Source: Acidobacteriota bacterium
Lineage (GTDB): Bacteria > Acidobacteriota > Terriglobia > Terriglobales > Acidobacteriaceae
Reading direction: 5' to 3'
DNA: 64,000 bases
Assembly: GCA_021818105.1 (NCBI GenBank)
Contig: JAKAFB010000009.1
Location: 1-64,000 of the forward strand
Position 1 is the first letter of the stretch. Every line of letters starts with the position of its first letter. Positions 57,109 to 64,000 of the stretch are shown here, piece by piece. The notes beneath the pieces are model-generated. The model saw nothing but the letters and a program-made list of their open reading frames with translations. It had not been told where the DNA came from and did no database searches. The position numbers were made by a program, and so were the translations under genes.

Positions 57109-57145
57109 GGCGCAAGGGGCTGTAGCGGCAATGAGCGAGACGTCC

Positions 57146-58291
57146 TTAGTAAGTCGTAGGCTCGTCAGTTTGCTGCGCCTCCGTCAACTCCTGGAACTTT
57201 GCACGGGCCTTTGCAGCCTCCTGACTATTTCCTGCACGTGCGTAGGCAGAACCCAGCGCAAAGAAGACGCGTTTCTCACGGGGAAATGCCTTTGCTGCTG
57301 CTTCAAGCTCTGGAATGGCCTTCAGAGGGTCATTGTTGTCGAGCAGCAGAAGGCCCAGAAGGTAATGCGTGAAGGGCAGTTGAGGCTTGAGGGTTGCGGC
57401 TTCCTCTGCGTAGGGAAGTGCCGTCTTCGAATCCACCTTGTAGAGTGCCGCCGCAATCTCCAGGCGTGCTTCCACGCTTTTGGGATTCTGTTGGATGGCT
57501 TCCTTGAACTGACCCACGGCCTCGGGGGTGTTGTTGGCCTCAAGAAGCGAAAGCCCATACGCGTAATGGAGATTTGGAAACGTGGGGGCGTCTGCGAGCA
57601 ACTGCTGGAATTGCGCGCTTGCCTCATCAAATTTCTTCACCGCACTCAGACAGGCTGCGTTGCCAATGCGTTGTACGAGCGTCAGATTTGGCGATCCGGC
57701 AGCGGGCAACTCGGCCGGCGGCATGCGTAGCACGGCCATGCCCATGCCCTGCATCAGATCAGCGCTTTCCACATGCATCTGGCAAAGCGTGCCAAAGCTC
57801 TGCTGCGCGAGCTTGAATTGTCCTGAGCGCAGCAGCAGTAAGCCTTCATGATAGAAGACCACCTGTTGCAACTGGGGATCGTTGGCGACGCCCAGTTTGC
57901 GACCTTCGCGCAGGTCTTTCAGCGCGGCAACATCCTGCCCTAGTTCGTATTCGCAAAGGCCGAGAAGTACGCGTGCCGTGCCGTCCTTTGGGGCCAGCGG
58001 CAAAAGTCGTCGAAGGTCGCGCGCAGCTGCAGCGTAATCATTGCGATCGTATTCGAGGGTTCCGAGCGACCACCAGCCTTCAGCCCACTTGGGGTTCAGC
58101 TCCAGTGCTTTTCGGTACAGCGCAAGCGCCTCGTCAACTCGGTCAGCATCCTTGGCGGCATCAGCCCGACGTGCAAGGTCCGCAAACGAAGCAGTCAGCT
58201 GCGGGGGAAGCGCATGCGCTACAAAGAGCAGGATGCCCATGAGGACTGTCACGGCAAGCATCACCCCCGGCCCCTTGCGCAGGGGGCGCAT
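57146..58291 (-). CDS. TPR-repeat protein with N-terminal membrane anchor
   Basis: A 381-residue protein with an N-terminal hydrophobic anchor (VMLAVTVLMGILLFVAHALP) followed by multiple tetratricopeptide repeats (ALALYRKALELNPKWAEGWW, LGTLEYDRNDYAAAARDLRR, AVGQFKEAIQQNPKSVEARL, YLLGLLLLDNNDPLKAIPEL). It is probably a scaffold for protein contacts at the membrane or in the periplasm. The ATG at 58291 is chosen; an ATG at 58330 is also in frame, and neither has a clear ribosome-binding site. TPR proteins next to ASPIC/UnbV proteins recur in acidobacteria, suggesting joint function, but the two genes are convergent here. Confidence 0.85.
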   Translation of the reverse strand: MRPLRKGPGVMLAVTVLMGILLFVAHALPPQLTASFADLARRADAAKDADRVDEALALYRKALELNPKWAEGWWSLGTLEYDRNDYAAAARDLRRLLPLAPKDGTARVLLGLCEYELGQDVAALKDLREGRKLGVANDPQLQQVVFYHEGLLLLRSGQFKLAQQSFGTLCQMHVESADLMQGMGMAVLRMPPAELPAAGSPNLTLVQRIGNAACLSAVKKFDEASAQFQQLLADAPTFPNLHYAYGLSLLEANNTPEAVGQFKEAIQQNPKSVEARLEIAAALYKVDSKTALPYAEEAATLKPQLPFTHYLLGLLLLDNNDPLKAIPELEAAAKAFPREKRVFFALGSAYARAGNSQEAAKARAKFQELTEAQQTDEPTTY

Positions 58292-58431
58292 TGTCGTGCT
58301 ATGTATTCTTAATTCCGGGCAGCGATGCATGGGCAGACTTCAAGTATGACGTGAGCCTGTGTGTCGAGTCCATCCGGGGCACAGCGCAGTATCGTGGTAT
58401 GCGTCAATCAATGCGTGCGAGCCTGCTGAAT

Positions 58432-60864
58432 TCACGGCCTGACATCAAAATCAGCGTACTGGTCTGCAAGGGAGCTGTCGCCAATCCACACGGTATAGTG
58501 AGTTGCCTCCATCGTCTGCTTGCTGTCTGTGTTGTAAAACGATAGCTCAGGGAACCCAAGATGGAAAACAATCTGCTTTGATTCGCCTGGCGCCAAGGTG
58601 ACTCGCTCAAAGCCTTCCAGGCTGCGCACGGGTTGCTCGACACTTGCGCCTAGATTACGTACGTAGCATTGGACCGTCTCCGTGGCTGTGCGCGAACCGG
58701 TGTTGGTCACGGTGGCGGTGGCGTCCAGCAATGGCGTTTCGCGATTAGCCAGTGCTACTGACAGCGGGATATGCGCCTTGCTGACCTTCACGTCGCGGAA
58801 CGAGAACGTGGTGTAAGTGAGTCCATAGCCAAAGGGAAACAGCGGGCTATTGGGCACATCAATATAGCGGGAGACAAAGCGCGTGGCAAAATCAGGAGCC
58901 TTGTTCAGGTCAATGCCAACAGGCGGGCGGCCAGTGGGGAACTGATTGTAGTAAAGGGGCTCCTGACCAACGGCACGCGGAAAGCTCATCGGCAGCTTGC
59001 CGCTTGGCGCCACATCGCCGTAAAGTACATCTGCAATGGCATTGCCTGCCTCGGTTCCCGGGAACCACGTTTCTATGATGGCTGCCACGTGCCCGGCAGC
59101 CCAGTCAAGAACGAGTGGTCGACCGGAGAAGACAAGAAGGATGACCGGCTTACCGGTTGCAACGACGTCCTCAAGAAGCTGCTCCTGATTCCCGGGCAGG
59201 TCAAGATAGGCACGCGATCCACCCTCGCCGCTCATCATGCCTGCTTCGCCCAGTGCAAGGATGGCTACATCGGCACTGCGGGCTGCTGCAATGGCATCTG
59301 CAAATCCTTCCTGCGAAGTGCCCTGAATATCAGTACCCTTGCTGTAGAGCAATGATCCGCCGCTCCTCTGGAGCCTCTCCTGCAATGCCTGCCGAATAGT
59401 AATAATGTCCTGCTTGTTTCCTGCGCCGCCCCATGCTCCCACCATCTCCTCAGCGTCATCGGCCAGGGGGCCGATGAGGGCAATGTGTTTGTTGCTGGGC
59501 GCAATCGGCAACACGGGCGCTCCGCTAGCTACAGTGTTGTTCTGGAGGAGGACAAGTGACTCCTCAGCGGCCTTTCGGACCAGGGACCGATGCGCTGGAA
59601 CAGCAGCTGTTACCTCGGTGCCTTCGGCATATGGATGCTCAAACAAGCCTGTCACAAACTTGACACGCAGCACACGGCGGACTGCTTCATCGACTACGCT
59701 CATGGGGATTGCGCCGGAGCGTATAAGGGAGGGGAGTTCTGCGTCGTAGAAATGCGACATCATGTCTACATCGACACCGGCCGTGATGGCCTTACGCGTG
59801 GCAGTTGCCGGGTCAAGCGCAATGCCATGATTGATGAGTTCCTTCACAGCCGTGTAATCGCTGACGACAAAGCCGTTGAAACCCCACTCTCCCCTCAGAA
59901 TCGTGGCCAATAGAAGCGGATTGGCGGTAGCAGGAACACCATTTAGCGCATTGAAGGCGCTCATGATGGTGGCTGCACCAGCCTTCACCGCTGCTTCGTA
60001 GGGCGGGAGATATATCTGGCGGAGACGTATCTCCGACATGTCAGTGGTGTTGTATTCGCGGCCTGCCTCAGCGGCGCCATATGCGGCAAAGTGCTTTACG
60101 GAAGCTGCTACGGCGTCAGGCCGGGAAAGGTCGTCGCCTTGGTATCCCCGAATATATGCACGCGCCATGGCCGCGCCGAGATAGGGATCTTCTCCGGCAC
60201 CCTCGACGGTGCGTCCCCAGCGCGGGTCGCGGCTGATATCGACCATAGGCGAGTAAAACCAGCGGACTCCAGCCGTGCGAGCCTCTTGTGCGGACATATG
60301 CGACAGGGACACCACAAGGTCCGGGTCAAAGGTGGCCGCAAGCCCCAGCGGAACAGGGTAGATGGTGCGGAAGCCATGAATGATATCGGCGCCAAAGAGC
60401 AAGGGGATGTGCAAGCGGCTTCTCTCCACCGCAAGGTGCTGGTAGAGATTGGTGCGCTGGGCGCCCACGGTGTTCAACATGGACCCAAGGCGGCCGGTAG
60501 CGGCCAGTTCCATCGCATTGACGTTGCCGCCAGCTTCAGGGTTGATCGCCGCAAGCGCGCTGCCTTGGGCTTGTCCCTTCTTTCCTGCTGCTGCCAGTAC
60601 AGCTGGATCGTCCCCCGTGTCGTTGTACTGCACAAGCTGGCCAATCTTCTCCTCCAGCGTCATCTGGCCAAGCAGGCGCTCGACCCGGGCCTCGATTTGC
60701 GGATCGGCTAGTTGAGTATTAGAGGGATGGCCAGGAGCGGCTGAGTGGTGAACGTGGCTTGGCCTGGCTACTTGCGCGTCTGCTGAGGCGGCTGCGATGA
60801 ATACCGCGGCGCCAGCGATGAAGCCGAGAAACAGGGCACGTATTCCATGCGTCAATAAAGACAT
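58432..60864 (-). CDS. bglX: Exported glycoside hydrolase family 3 beta-glucosidase, BglX-like
   Basis: An 810-residue secreted enzyme with a signal peptide (LFLGFIAGAAVFIAAASADA). The GH3 N-domain has FGADIIHGFRTIYPVPLGLA, DPRWGRTVEGAGEDPYLGA and KHFAAYGAAEAGREYNTTD, and the nucleophile Asp is in GFVVSDYTAVKEL. The C-terminal domain (VLLQNNTVASGAPVLPIAPS) and the fibronectin-III-like tail (FPFGYGLTYTTFSFRDV) complete the BglX architecture. It would trim beta-linked glucosides or xylosides in the periplasm. The ATG at 60864 is chosen since the signal peptide follows at once. A LacI-type operator lies 200 bases upstream. Confidence 0.93.
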   Translation of the reverse strand: MSLLTHGIRALFLGFIAGAAVFIAAASADAQVARPSHVHHSAAPGHPSNTQLADPQIEARVERLLGQMTLEEKIGQLVQYNDTGDDPAVLAAAGKKGQAQGSALAAINPEAGGNVNAMELAATGRLGSMLNTVGAQRTNLYQHLAVERSRLHIPLLFGADIIHGFRTIYPVPLGLAATFDPDLVVSLSHMSAQEARTAGVRWFYSPMVDISRDPRWGRTVEGAGEDPYLGAAMARAYIRGYQGDDLSRPDAVAASVKHFAAYGAAEAGREYNTTDMSEIRLRQIYLPPYEAAVKAGAATIMSAFNALNGVPATANPLLLATILRGEWGFNGFVVSDYTAVKELINHGIALDPATATRKAITAGVDVDMMSHFYDAELPSLIRSGAIPMSVVDEAVRRVLRVKFVTGLFEHPYAEGTEVTAAVPAHRSLVRKAAEESLVLLQNNTVASGAPVLPIAPSNKHIALIGPLADDAEEMVGAWGGAGNKQDIITIRQALQERLQRSGGSLLYSKGTDIQGTSQEGFADAIAAARSADVAILALGEAGMMSGEGGSRAYLDLPGNQEQLLEDVVATGKPVILLVFSGRPLVLDWAAGHVAAIIETWFPGTEAGNAIADVLYGDVAPSGKLPMSFPRAVGQEPLYYNQFPTGRPPVGIDLNKAPDFATRFVSRYIDVPNSPLFPFGYGLTYTTFSFRDVKVSKAHIPLSVALANRETPLLDATATVTNTGSRTATETVQCYVRNLGASVEQPVRSLEGFERVTLAPGESKQIVFHLGFPELSFYNTDSKQTMEATHYTVWIGDSSLADQYADFDVRP

Positions 60865-61273
60865 TTCTGGACAGATATTGCAAAAGGAATTCAAACTGCG
60901 GAATGTGGATCGAATGAGAGGCACGTGCTTTCTCCGGCAAGATTGTGTTGCTGCATGACAGGCCACCTATGACTGTCTGAACCAAATCAAGGCCAGTTGG
61001 CAAGCCGCTGGGAGGGTTCAGGCTCATGTATCAAGATGGGTCTGCGACCTGGGTTTATCGTTAAAAGCGCAATCGTTTGCGCTAAGAGAAAACTTGTATC
61101 ATCCTAAATGACGCCAGTCAAATATAAATTCGATTTTCCTTCATCAGAAAGCCTGGACTGGTTCCCGGGGAAGAAGCCAATTTGTTGCGACACGCGGCGT
61201 AGCGTGTTTATGGCCAGTGATTCCGTCTGTCCTGTGTGAGGAGGCCCTTTATACTTACGAAGAAGGAATACTC
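60865..61273. other. Divergent control region between bglX and a small gene
   Basis: This region of 409 bases has no credible gene. Its main feature is the LacI-type palindrome at 61066-61083. The segment nearest the small gene contains its ribosome-binding site AAGGA (about 61263-61267). No consensus sigma-70 pair stands out on either strand. Confidence 0.5.
61066..61083. promoter_or_regulatory. LacI-family operator candidate upstream of bglX
   Basis: AGCGCAATCGTTTGCGCT has 7-bp perfect arms and a central CG, and fits the LacI/GalR-type pattern G-n-A-A-n-C-G-n-T-T-n-C exactly. It is about 200 bases upstream of the beta-glucosidase start. A sugar-responsive LacI regulator encoded elsewhere is the likely binder. 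Confidence 0.7.
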
Positions 61274-61498
61274 GTGCTGGCTCCACTTCGATTCATCTGG
61301 AATGCAACCCGCGGCCATCGCCTGGCTCCGTGGCGTAGCGAGTATCTACGCTGGCGGATTGAGACTTTCTCCGGCAAGCGCGCAGAGACGCTGAAGCCAG
61401 CGGATGTGTTGGCCTTTGTCTGGAATTCGCGATGGGAATTGCTGAGCTTTCTGCTCTGGACAGAGCAGTTGGAGCGGGAGTCCCGCAGGCAGGCCTGA
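61274..61498 (+). CDS. Small hypothetical protein (74 aa), aromatic- and arginine-rich
   Basis: A 74-residue basic protein with many Trp and Arg residues (PLRFIWNATRGHRLAPWRSE, YLRWRIETFSG, VWNSRWELLSFLLW). I do not recognise a named family. The GTG at 61274 is preceded by AAGGA with 6 bases of spacing; an upstream GTG at 61217 is weaker. The regular composition and good ribosome-binding site support a real gene. Confidence 0.68.
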   Translation: MLAPLRFIWNATRGHRLAPWRSEYLRWRIETFSGKRAETLKPADVLAFVWNSRWELLSFLLWTEQLERESRRQA

Positions 61499-61587
61499 GA
61501 CTTTGAATGTAATTCAAGCGGGATGTGCCGCTTTCGATACGCATATTTTCATGCGCTGCATTGGCGGTCTTAGGAGTATGTGCTGAC

Positions 61588-62622
61588 ATGCTGGCAGTCC
61601 TTATGCGCGATACGCGCCTTGCTGTTGCGAGTTTGCTGTTTGCGTGCGGCACAGCATTTGCGCAGCAATTGCCGCCAGAGGAACCTCCGCAGCCCATGCC
61701 AGGCGCACAGGCCTCAGCCAATGTTTTCCATGTGACCACAAACGAGGTGCTGGTGCCGACGCTGGTGGAAAAGCGCGGCGGGGGCATCCTATACGGGCTC
61801 AAGGCCAGCGATTTTGTCCTGGAAGACAATGGCGTGCCGCAGAAGATTCGCGTCCAAGAGGAGCTGGATGCGGCACCGGTGGCACTGGTAGTTGCCGTGG
61901 AGGACGGTGGAGCGAGTGTACTCGAGTTTGGAAAGCTGGCAAAGATGGGACCGCTTCTCGATCTGTTCCTTGCGGACAAGAGAAGCTTGGCCGCGCTCGT
62001 CGGGTTTGATTCTCAACCGCATCTCATTCGGGATTTCACCCACTCCGAACAGGAATTGGACCACGATCTGCAGACACTAGAGCCCGGCGATGGCAGCGCG
62101 GCGATTCTTGACACCATCAGCTACGCGGTAGATCTATTGGATTCACAGCCCAAGGAATTCCGGCGCGTTCTCCTGCTGATCAGCGAGAGACGAGACCACG
62201 GCAGCAAGCACCGAAAAGCCGAGGATGTAATCCGCAAGATTGGCAGGAGTGATGTCCTCGTGCTGAGCGTTTCTTTCTCCCCATCGGGTGCCGAACTTCT
62301 GCATGATGTGCAGGATTCGGGCGATAACCGGACGCTGAATATGGTGTCTGCGCTGGTGATGGCCATCAAGGCGTTCAAAAAAAACGTCGCAAAAGAGGTG
62401 GCACAGATGAGCGGTGGGGAATACACGACGTTTATCGATGATAAGCGATTTGAGGAAAGAGTGATGCTGGCAGCCAGGGATGTACGGAATCGCTATCTGA
62501 TCACTTTCAGCCCGTCAAACCCTACGCCCGGCCTGCATACAATTCGAGTGAAAACGGTGGAGGATTACGGTGCCCGCATCGTGGCGCGATCAAACTACTG
62601 GATGCTGCAGGAGGAGCCATGA
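61588..62622 (+). CDS. Exported VWFA-related Acidobacterial-domain protein
   Basis: A 344-residue exported protein. A signal peptide (RLAVASLLFACGTAFAQQ) and a proline-rich linker precede an N-terminal strand set (NVFHVTTNEVLVPTLVEKRG, GLKASDFVLEDNGVPQKIRV), then a VWA-like domain (VALVVAVEDGG in the MIDAS position, LLLISERRDHGSKH). The layout matches the VWFA-related domain that is greatly expanded in Acidobacteria. The classic DxSxS metal motif is degenerate (VEDGGAS). AGGAG lies 11 bases before the ATG at 61588; starts at 61525 and 61603 are possible. Function unknown. Confidence 0.85.
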   Translation: MLAVLMRDTRLAVASLLFACGTAFAQQLPPEEPPQPMPGAQASANVFHVTTNEVLVPTLVEKRGGGILYGLKASDFVLEDNGVPQKIRVQEELDAAPVALVVAVEDGGASVLEFGKLAKMGPLLDLFLADKRSLAALVGFDSQPHLIRDFTHSEQELDHDLQTLEPGDGSAAILDTISYAVDLLDSQPKEFRRVLLLISERRDHGSKHRKAEDVIRKIGRSDVLVLSVSFSPSGAELLHDVQDSGDNRTLNMVSALVMAIKAFKKNVAKEVAQMSGGEYTTFIDDKRFEERVMLAARDVRNRYLITFSPSNPTPGLHTIRVKTVEDYGARIVARSNYWMLQEEP

Positions 62623-62766
62623 TGCCGAGGTCAAAAGTCCCTGCGTAAGATATGGATACGATTCTGGTTCCGGAGCGGGGAAACATGGCAGGAACGAGTT
62701 ATTCATGGTAATCTCACTGTAGACACTTGAGAGTGGACTGAGAACGCAAGAGGAGTAACAAACGCC

Positions 62767-63033
62767 GTGCTGGCGACTGCAAAGAAAACCGAACTGATTG
62801 AACGCTTCCGCACCCACGCAACGGACACCGGATCTCCAGAGGTTCAGATTGCGATTTTGAGTGAGCGGATTGGCGAGCTGACTGAACACTTTAAGACCCA
62901 TAAGAAGGACCATGCCTCCCGGCGCGGTCTTCTGATGCTCGTCAGTAAGCGCCGCCGCCTGCTGGACTACCTGAAGACGCACGATTCGGACCGCTACCGC
63001 GACGTTATCGGCAAGCTCGGTATCCGCAAGTAA
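62767..63033 (+). CDS. rpsO: 30S ribosomal protein S15
   Basis: An 88-residue primary 16S rRNA-binding protein of the small subunit. Family parts are [60 protein letters not shown] and [20 protein letters not shown]. It starts at GTG 62767 with GAGGAG 11 bases upstream. It precedes pnp, the classic rpsO-pnp arrangement. Confidence 0.98.
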   Translation: MLATAKKTELIERFRTHATDTGSPEVQIAILSERIGELTEHFKTHKKDHASRRGLLMLVSKRRRLLDYLKTHDSDRYRDVIGKLGIRK

Positions 63034-63142
63034 ACAGAAAGCTGACTTTGAACCGGAAGCGCCCAGACCGCAAAAGGGTCAAGGCCCCCGTTCTATTCAG
63101 GACCTGGGGCCAATGTGTACCTGGCGAAAGACATTCGCACCA

Positions 63143-63178
63143 GGGGCCGTTGCGTAGCTATCTATTGCTCACGGCCCC
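63143..63178 (+). promoter_or_regulatory. Hairpin in the rpsO-pnp intergenic leader
   Basis: GGGGCCGT (63143-63150) and ACGGCCCC (63171-63178) form a perfect 8-bp stem with a 20-base loop about 140 bases before pnp. In E. coli a structured pnp leader is the target of RNase III and PNPase autoregulation; a similar role here is inferred only from position. Confidence 0.5.
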
Positions 63179-63315
63179 GTTGCACTTAGCGGGTGATTTA
63201 CCCCTTTTGCGCTTGTTGAAACATCGCGCATCCGCAGTGCAATGCCCGTTCTCCCCCAAGCCGGGCGCCTTCCTTGCACAAGTTTCCCAAACGAACAAAA
63301 CGAAACGAGGACATT

Positions 63316-64000
63316 ATGTCTATGAAGCATGAAGTTGCCGTCGAGCTTGCCGGCGGCAAGCGGCTGATTCTTGAGACCGGCCGCATGGCAAAGCAGGCTT
63401 CGGGCGCTGTGCTGGTGACCTTGGGTGAAACGGTGGTTCTGTCCACGGCTGTGGCCTCTCCCGACCCTCGGGAAGGCATCGACTTCTTCCCCCTGACTGT
63501 TGATTACCGTGAATACACCTACGCGGGTGGACGCATTCCTGGAGGCTTCATCAAGCGCGAGGGACGCCCGAGCGAGAAAGAGATTCTCACATCACGGCAA
63601 ATTGATCGTCCGATTCGGCCGCTCTTTCCTGATGGATTCCGCAATGAAACGCAGGTGATCGCACTGGTCTTCTCCGCGGACAAGGACAACGACCCCGACG
63701 TAGCAGCAATCAATGCTGCAGCCGCGGCGGTTGCACTCTCTGACATTCCATTCAATGCTACGGTGGGCGCTGTGCGCGTAGGGCGCGTGGATGGCGAGTT
63801 CATTGTCAATCCGACCTATGCTGAGCGGGCTGTCACGACCGTGAACATCATGGTGGTGGGCCACAAGGACGGCATTGTCATGATCGAGGCGGGCGCCAAG
63901 GAGGAGAGCGAAGAGGTCATCCTGGCAGCGATTGAGTTCGCTCATGAACAGATCAAGAAAATCGTCGCAGCCATCGAGCAACTTGTTGCTCTGGCGGGTA
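63316..64000 (+). CDS. pnp: Polyribonucleotide nucleotidyltransferase (PNPase), N-terminal part, cut by the window edge
   Basis: The first 228 residues of the phosphorolytic 3'-5' exoribonuclease PNPase, a core enzyme of RNA decay. The first RNase PH domain is clear: MSMKHEVAVELAGGKRLILE, ETGRMAKQASGAVLVTLGET, DFFPLTVDYREYTYAGGRIP, GGFIKREGRPSEKEILTSRQ, IDRPIRPLFPDGF and DPDVAAINAAAAAVALSDIP. The ATG at 63316 has GAGG 5 bases upstream. The second catalytic core and the KH and S1 domains lie beyond the window. Confidence 0.96.
   Translation, partial: MSMKHEVAVELAGGKRLILETGRMAKQASGAVLVTLGETVVLSTAVASPDPREGIDFFPLTVDYREYTYAGGRIPGGFIKREGRPSEKEILTSRQIDRPIRPLFPDGFRNETQVIALVFSADKDNDPDVAAINAAAAAVALSDIPFNATVGAVRVGRVDGEFIVNPTYAERAVTTVNIMVVGHKDGIVMIEAGAKEESEEVILAAIEFAHEQIKKIVAAIEQLVALAG

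Noticed and set aside
63048-63332. A 94-codon frame between rpsO and pnp
   Set aside because: It overlaps the pnp start out of frame and has no homology-like features; the region is better explained as a structured leader.

Overview
The window is an ordinary-looking stretch of chromosome from an Acidobacteriota bacterium, most likely class Terriglobia (Acidobacteriaceae-like). This is inferred from family content: a VWFA-related Acidobacterial-domain protein, a giant Oar-like TonB-dependent receptor, an ASPIC/UnbV (CRTAC1) protein next to a TPR protein, bacillithiol genes in a Gram-negative with lipid A genes, and a GC-rich sequence with many GTG/TTG starts. No phage, transposase, CRISPR array or defence island was seen.

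Layout. 1-5.7 kb: the 3' end of priA, two tandem membrane-anchored SpoIIE-type phosphatases of identical length, an HU protein and dcd. 5.7-11.4 kb: a LuxR-type regulator, a gene-poor gap with a strong terminator, a SYLF-domain protein, then a run with an LpxL-like acyltransferase, lpxD, a P-loop protein and a Tat-exported aldo/keto reductase. 11.4-17.1 kb: xseB and a fused homocysteine methyltransferase/methylenetetrahydrofolate reductase, a lipoprotein, bshB1, a half-size TauE protein and an aquaporin. 17.4-21.2 kb: phoB-phoR-pstS (phosphate) and a frataxin/CyaY gene. 21.3-28.7 kb: tRNA-Arg, a near-consensus promoter with a dyad at its start site, a cobalamin riboswitch and its TonB receptor, then the Oar-like receptor. 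28.8-31.2 kb: groES-groEL under a CIRCE-bearing promoter. 31.3-40.3 kb: a four-gene RND efflux operon (adaptor, permease B, permease A, TolC). 41-52 kb: central metabolism, with alpha-glucan phosphorylase, glutamate synthase gltB-gltD and GTP-type pckG. 52-55 kb: small proteins, bshA, an HpnK/YdjC deacetylase and tRNA-Val. 55-64 kb: CRTAC1 protein, TPR protein, GH3 beta-glucosidase with a LacI-type operator upstream, an acidobacterial VWA protein, rpsO and the 5' part of pnp.

How the genes fit together. Several self-contained units are visible: phosphate sensing (phoB/phoR/pstS), B12 import under riboswitch control, heat-shock chaperones under HrcA-type control, ammonia assimilation (gltBD), gluconeogenesis and glycogen turnover (pckG, glgP), outer-envelope synthesis (lpxL/lpxD), bacillithiol synthesis (bshA and bshB1, about 38 kb apart) and multidrug efflux.

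The least ordinary signals are these. The overlapping RND permease pair has lost a proton-relay aspartate in one copy, and the copies share a nearly identical 476-bp tract. Mutually exclusive hairpins lie between phoR and pstS. A 23-bp dyad sits exactly at the predicted start of the B12-receptor transcript. A possible small RNA with an elaborate terminator lies downstream of the LuxR gene. I found no clear candidate for a wholly new multi-gene system.
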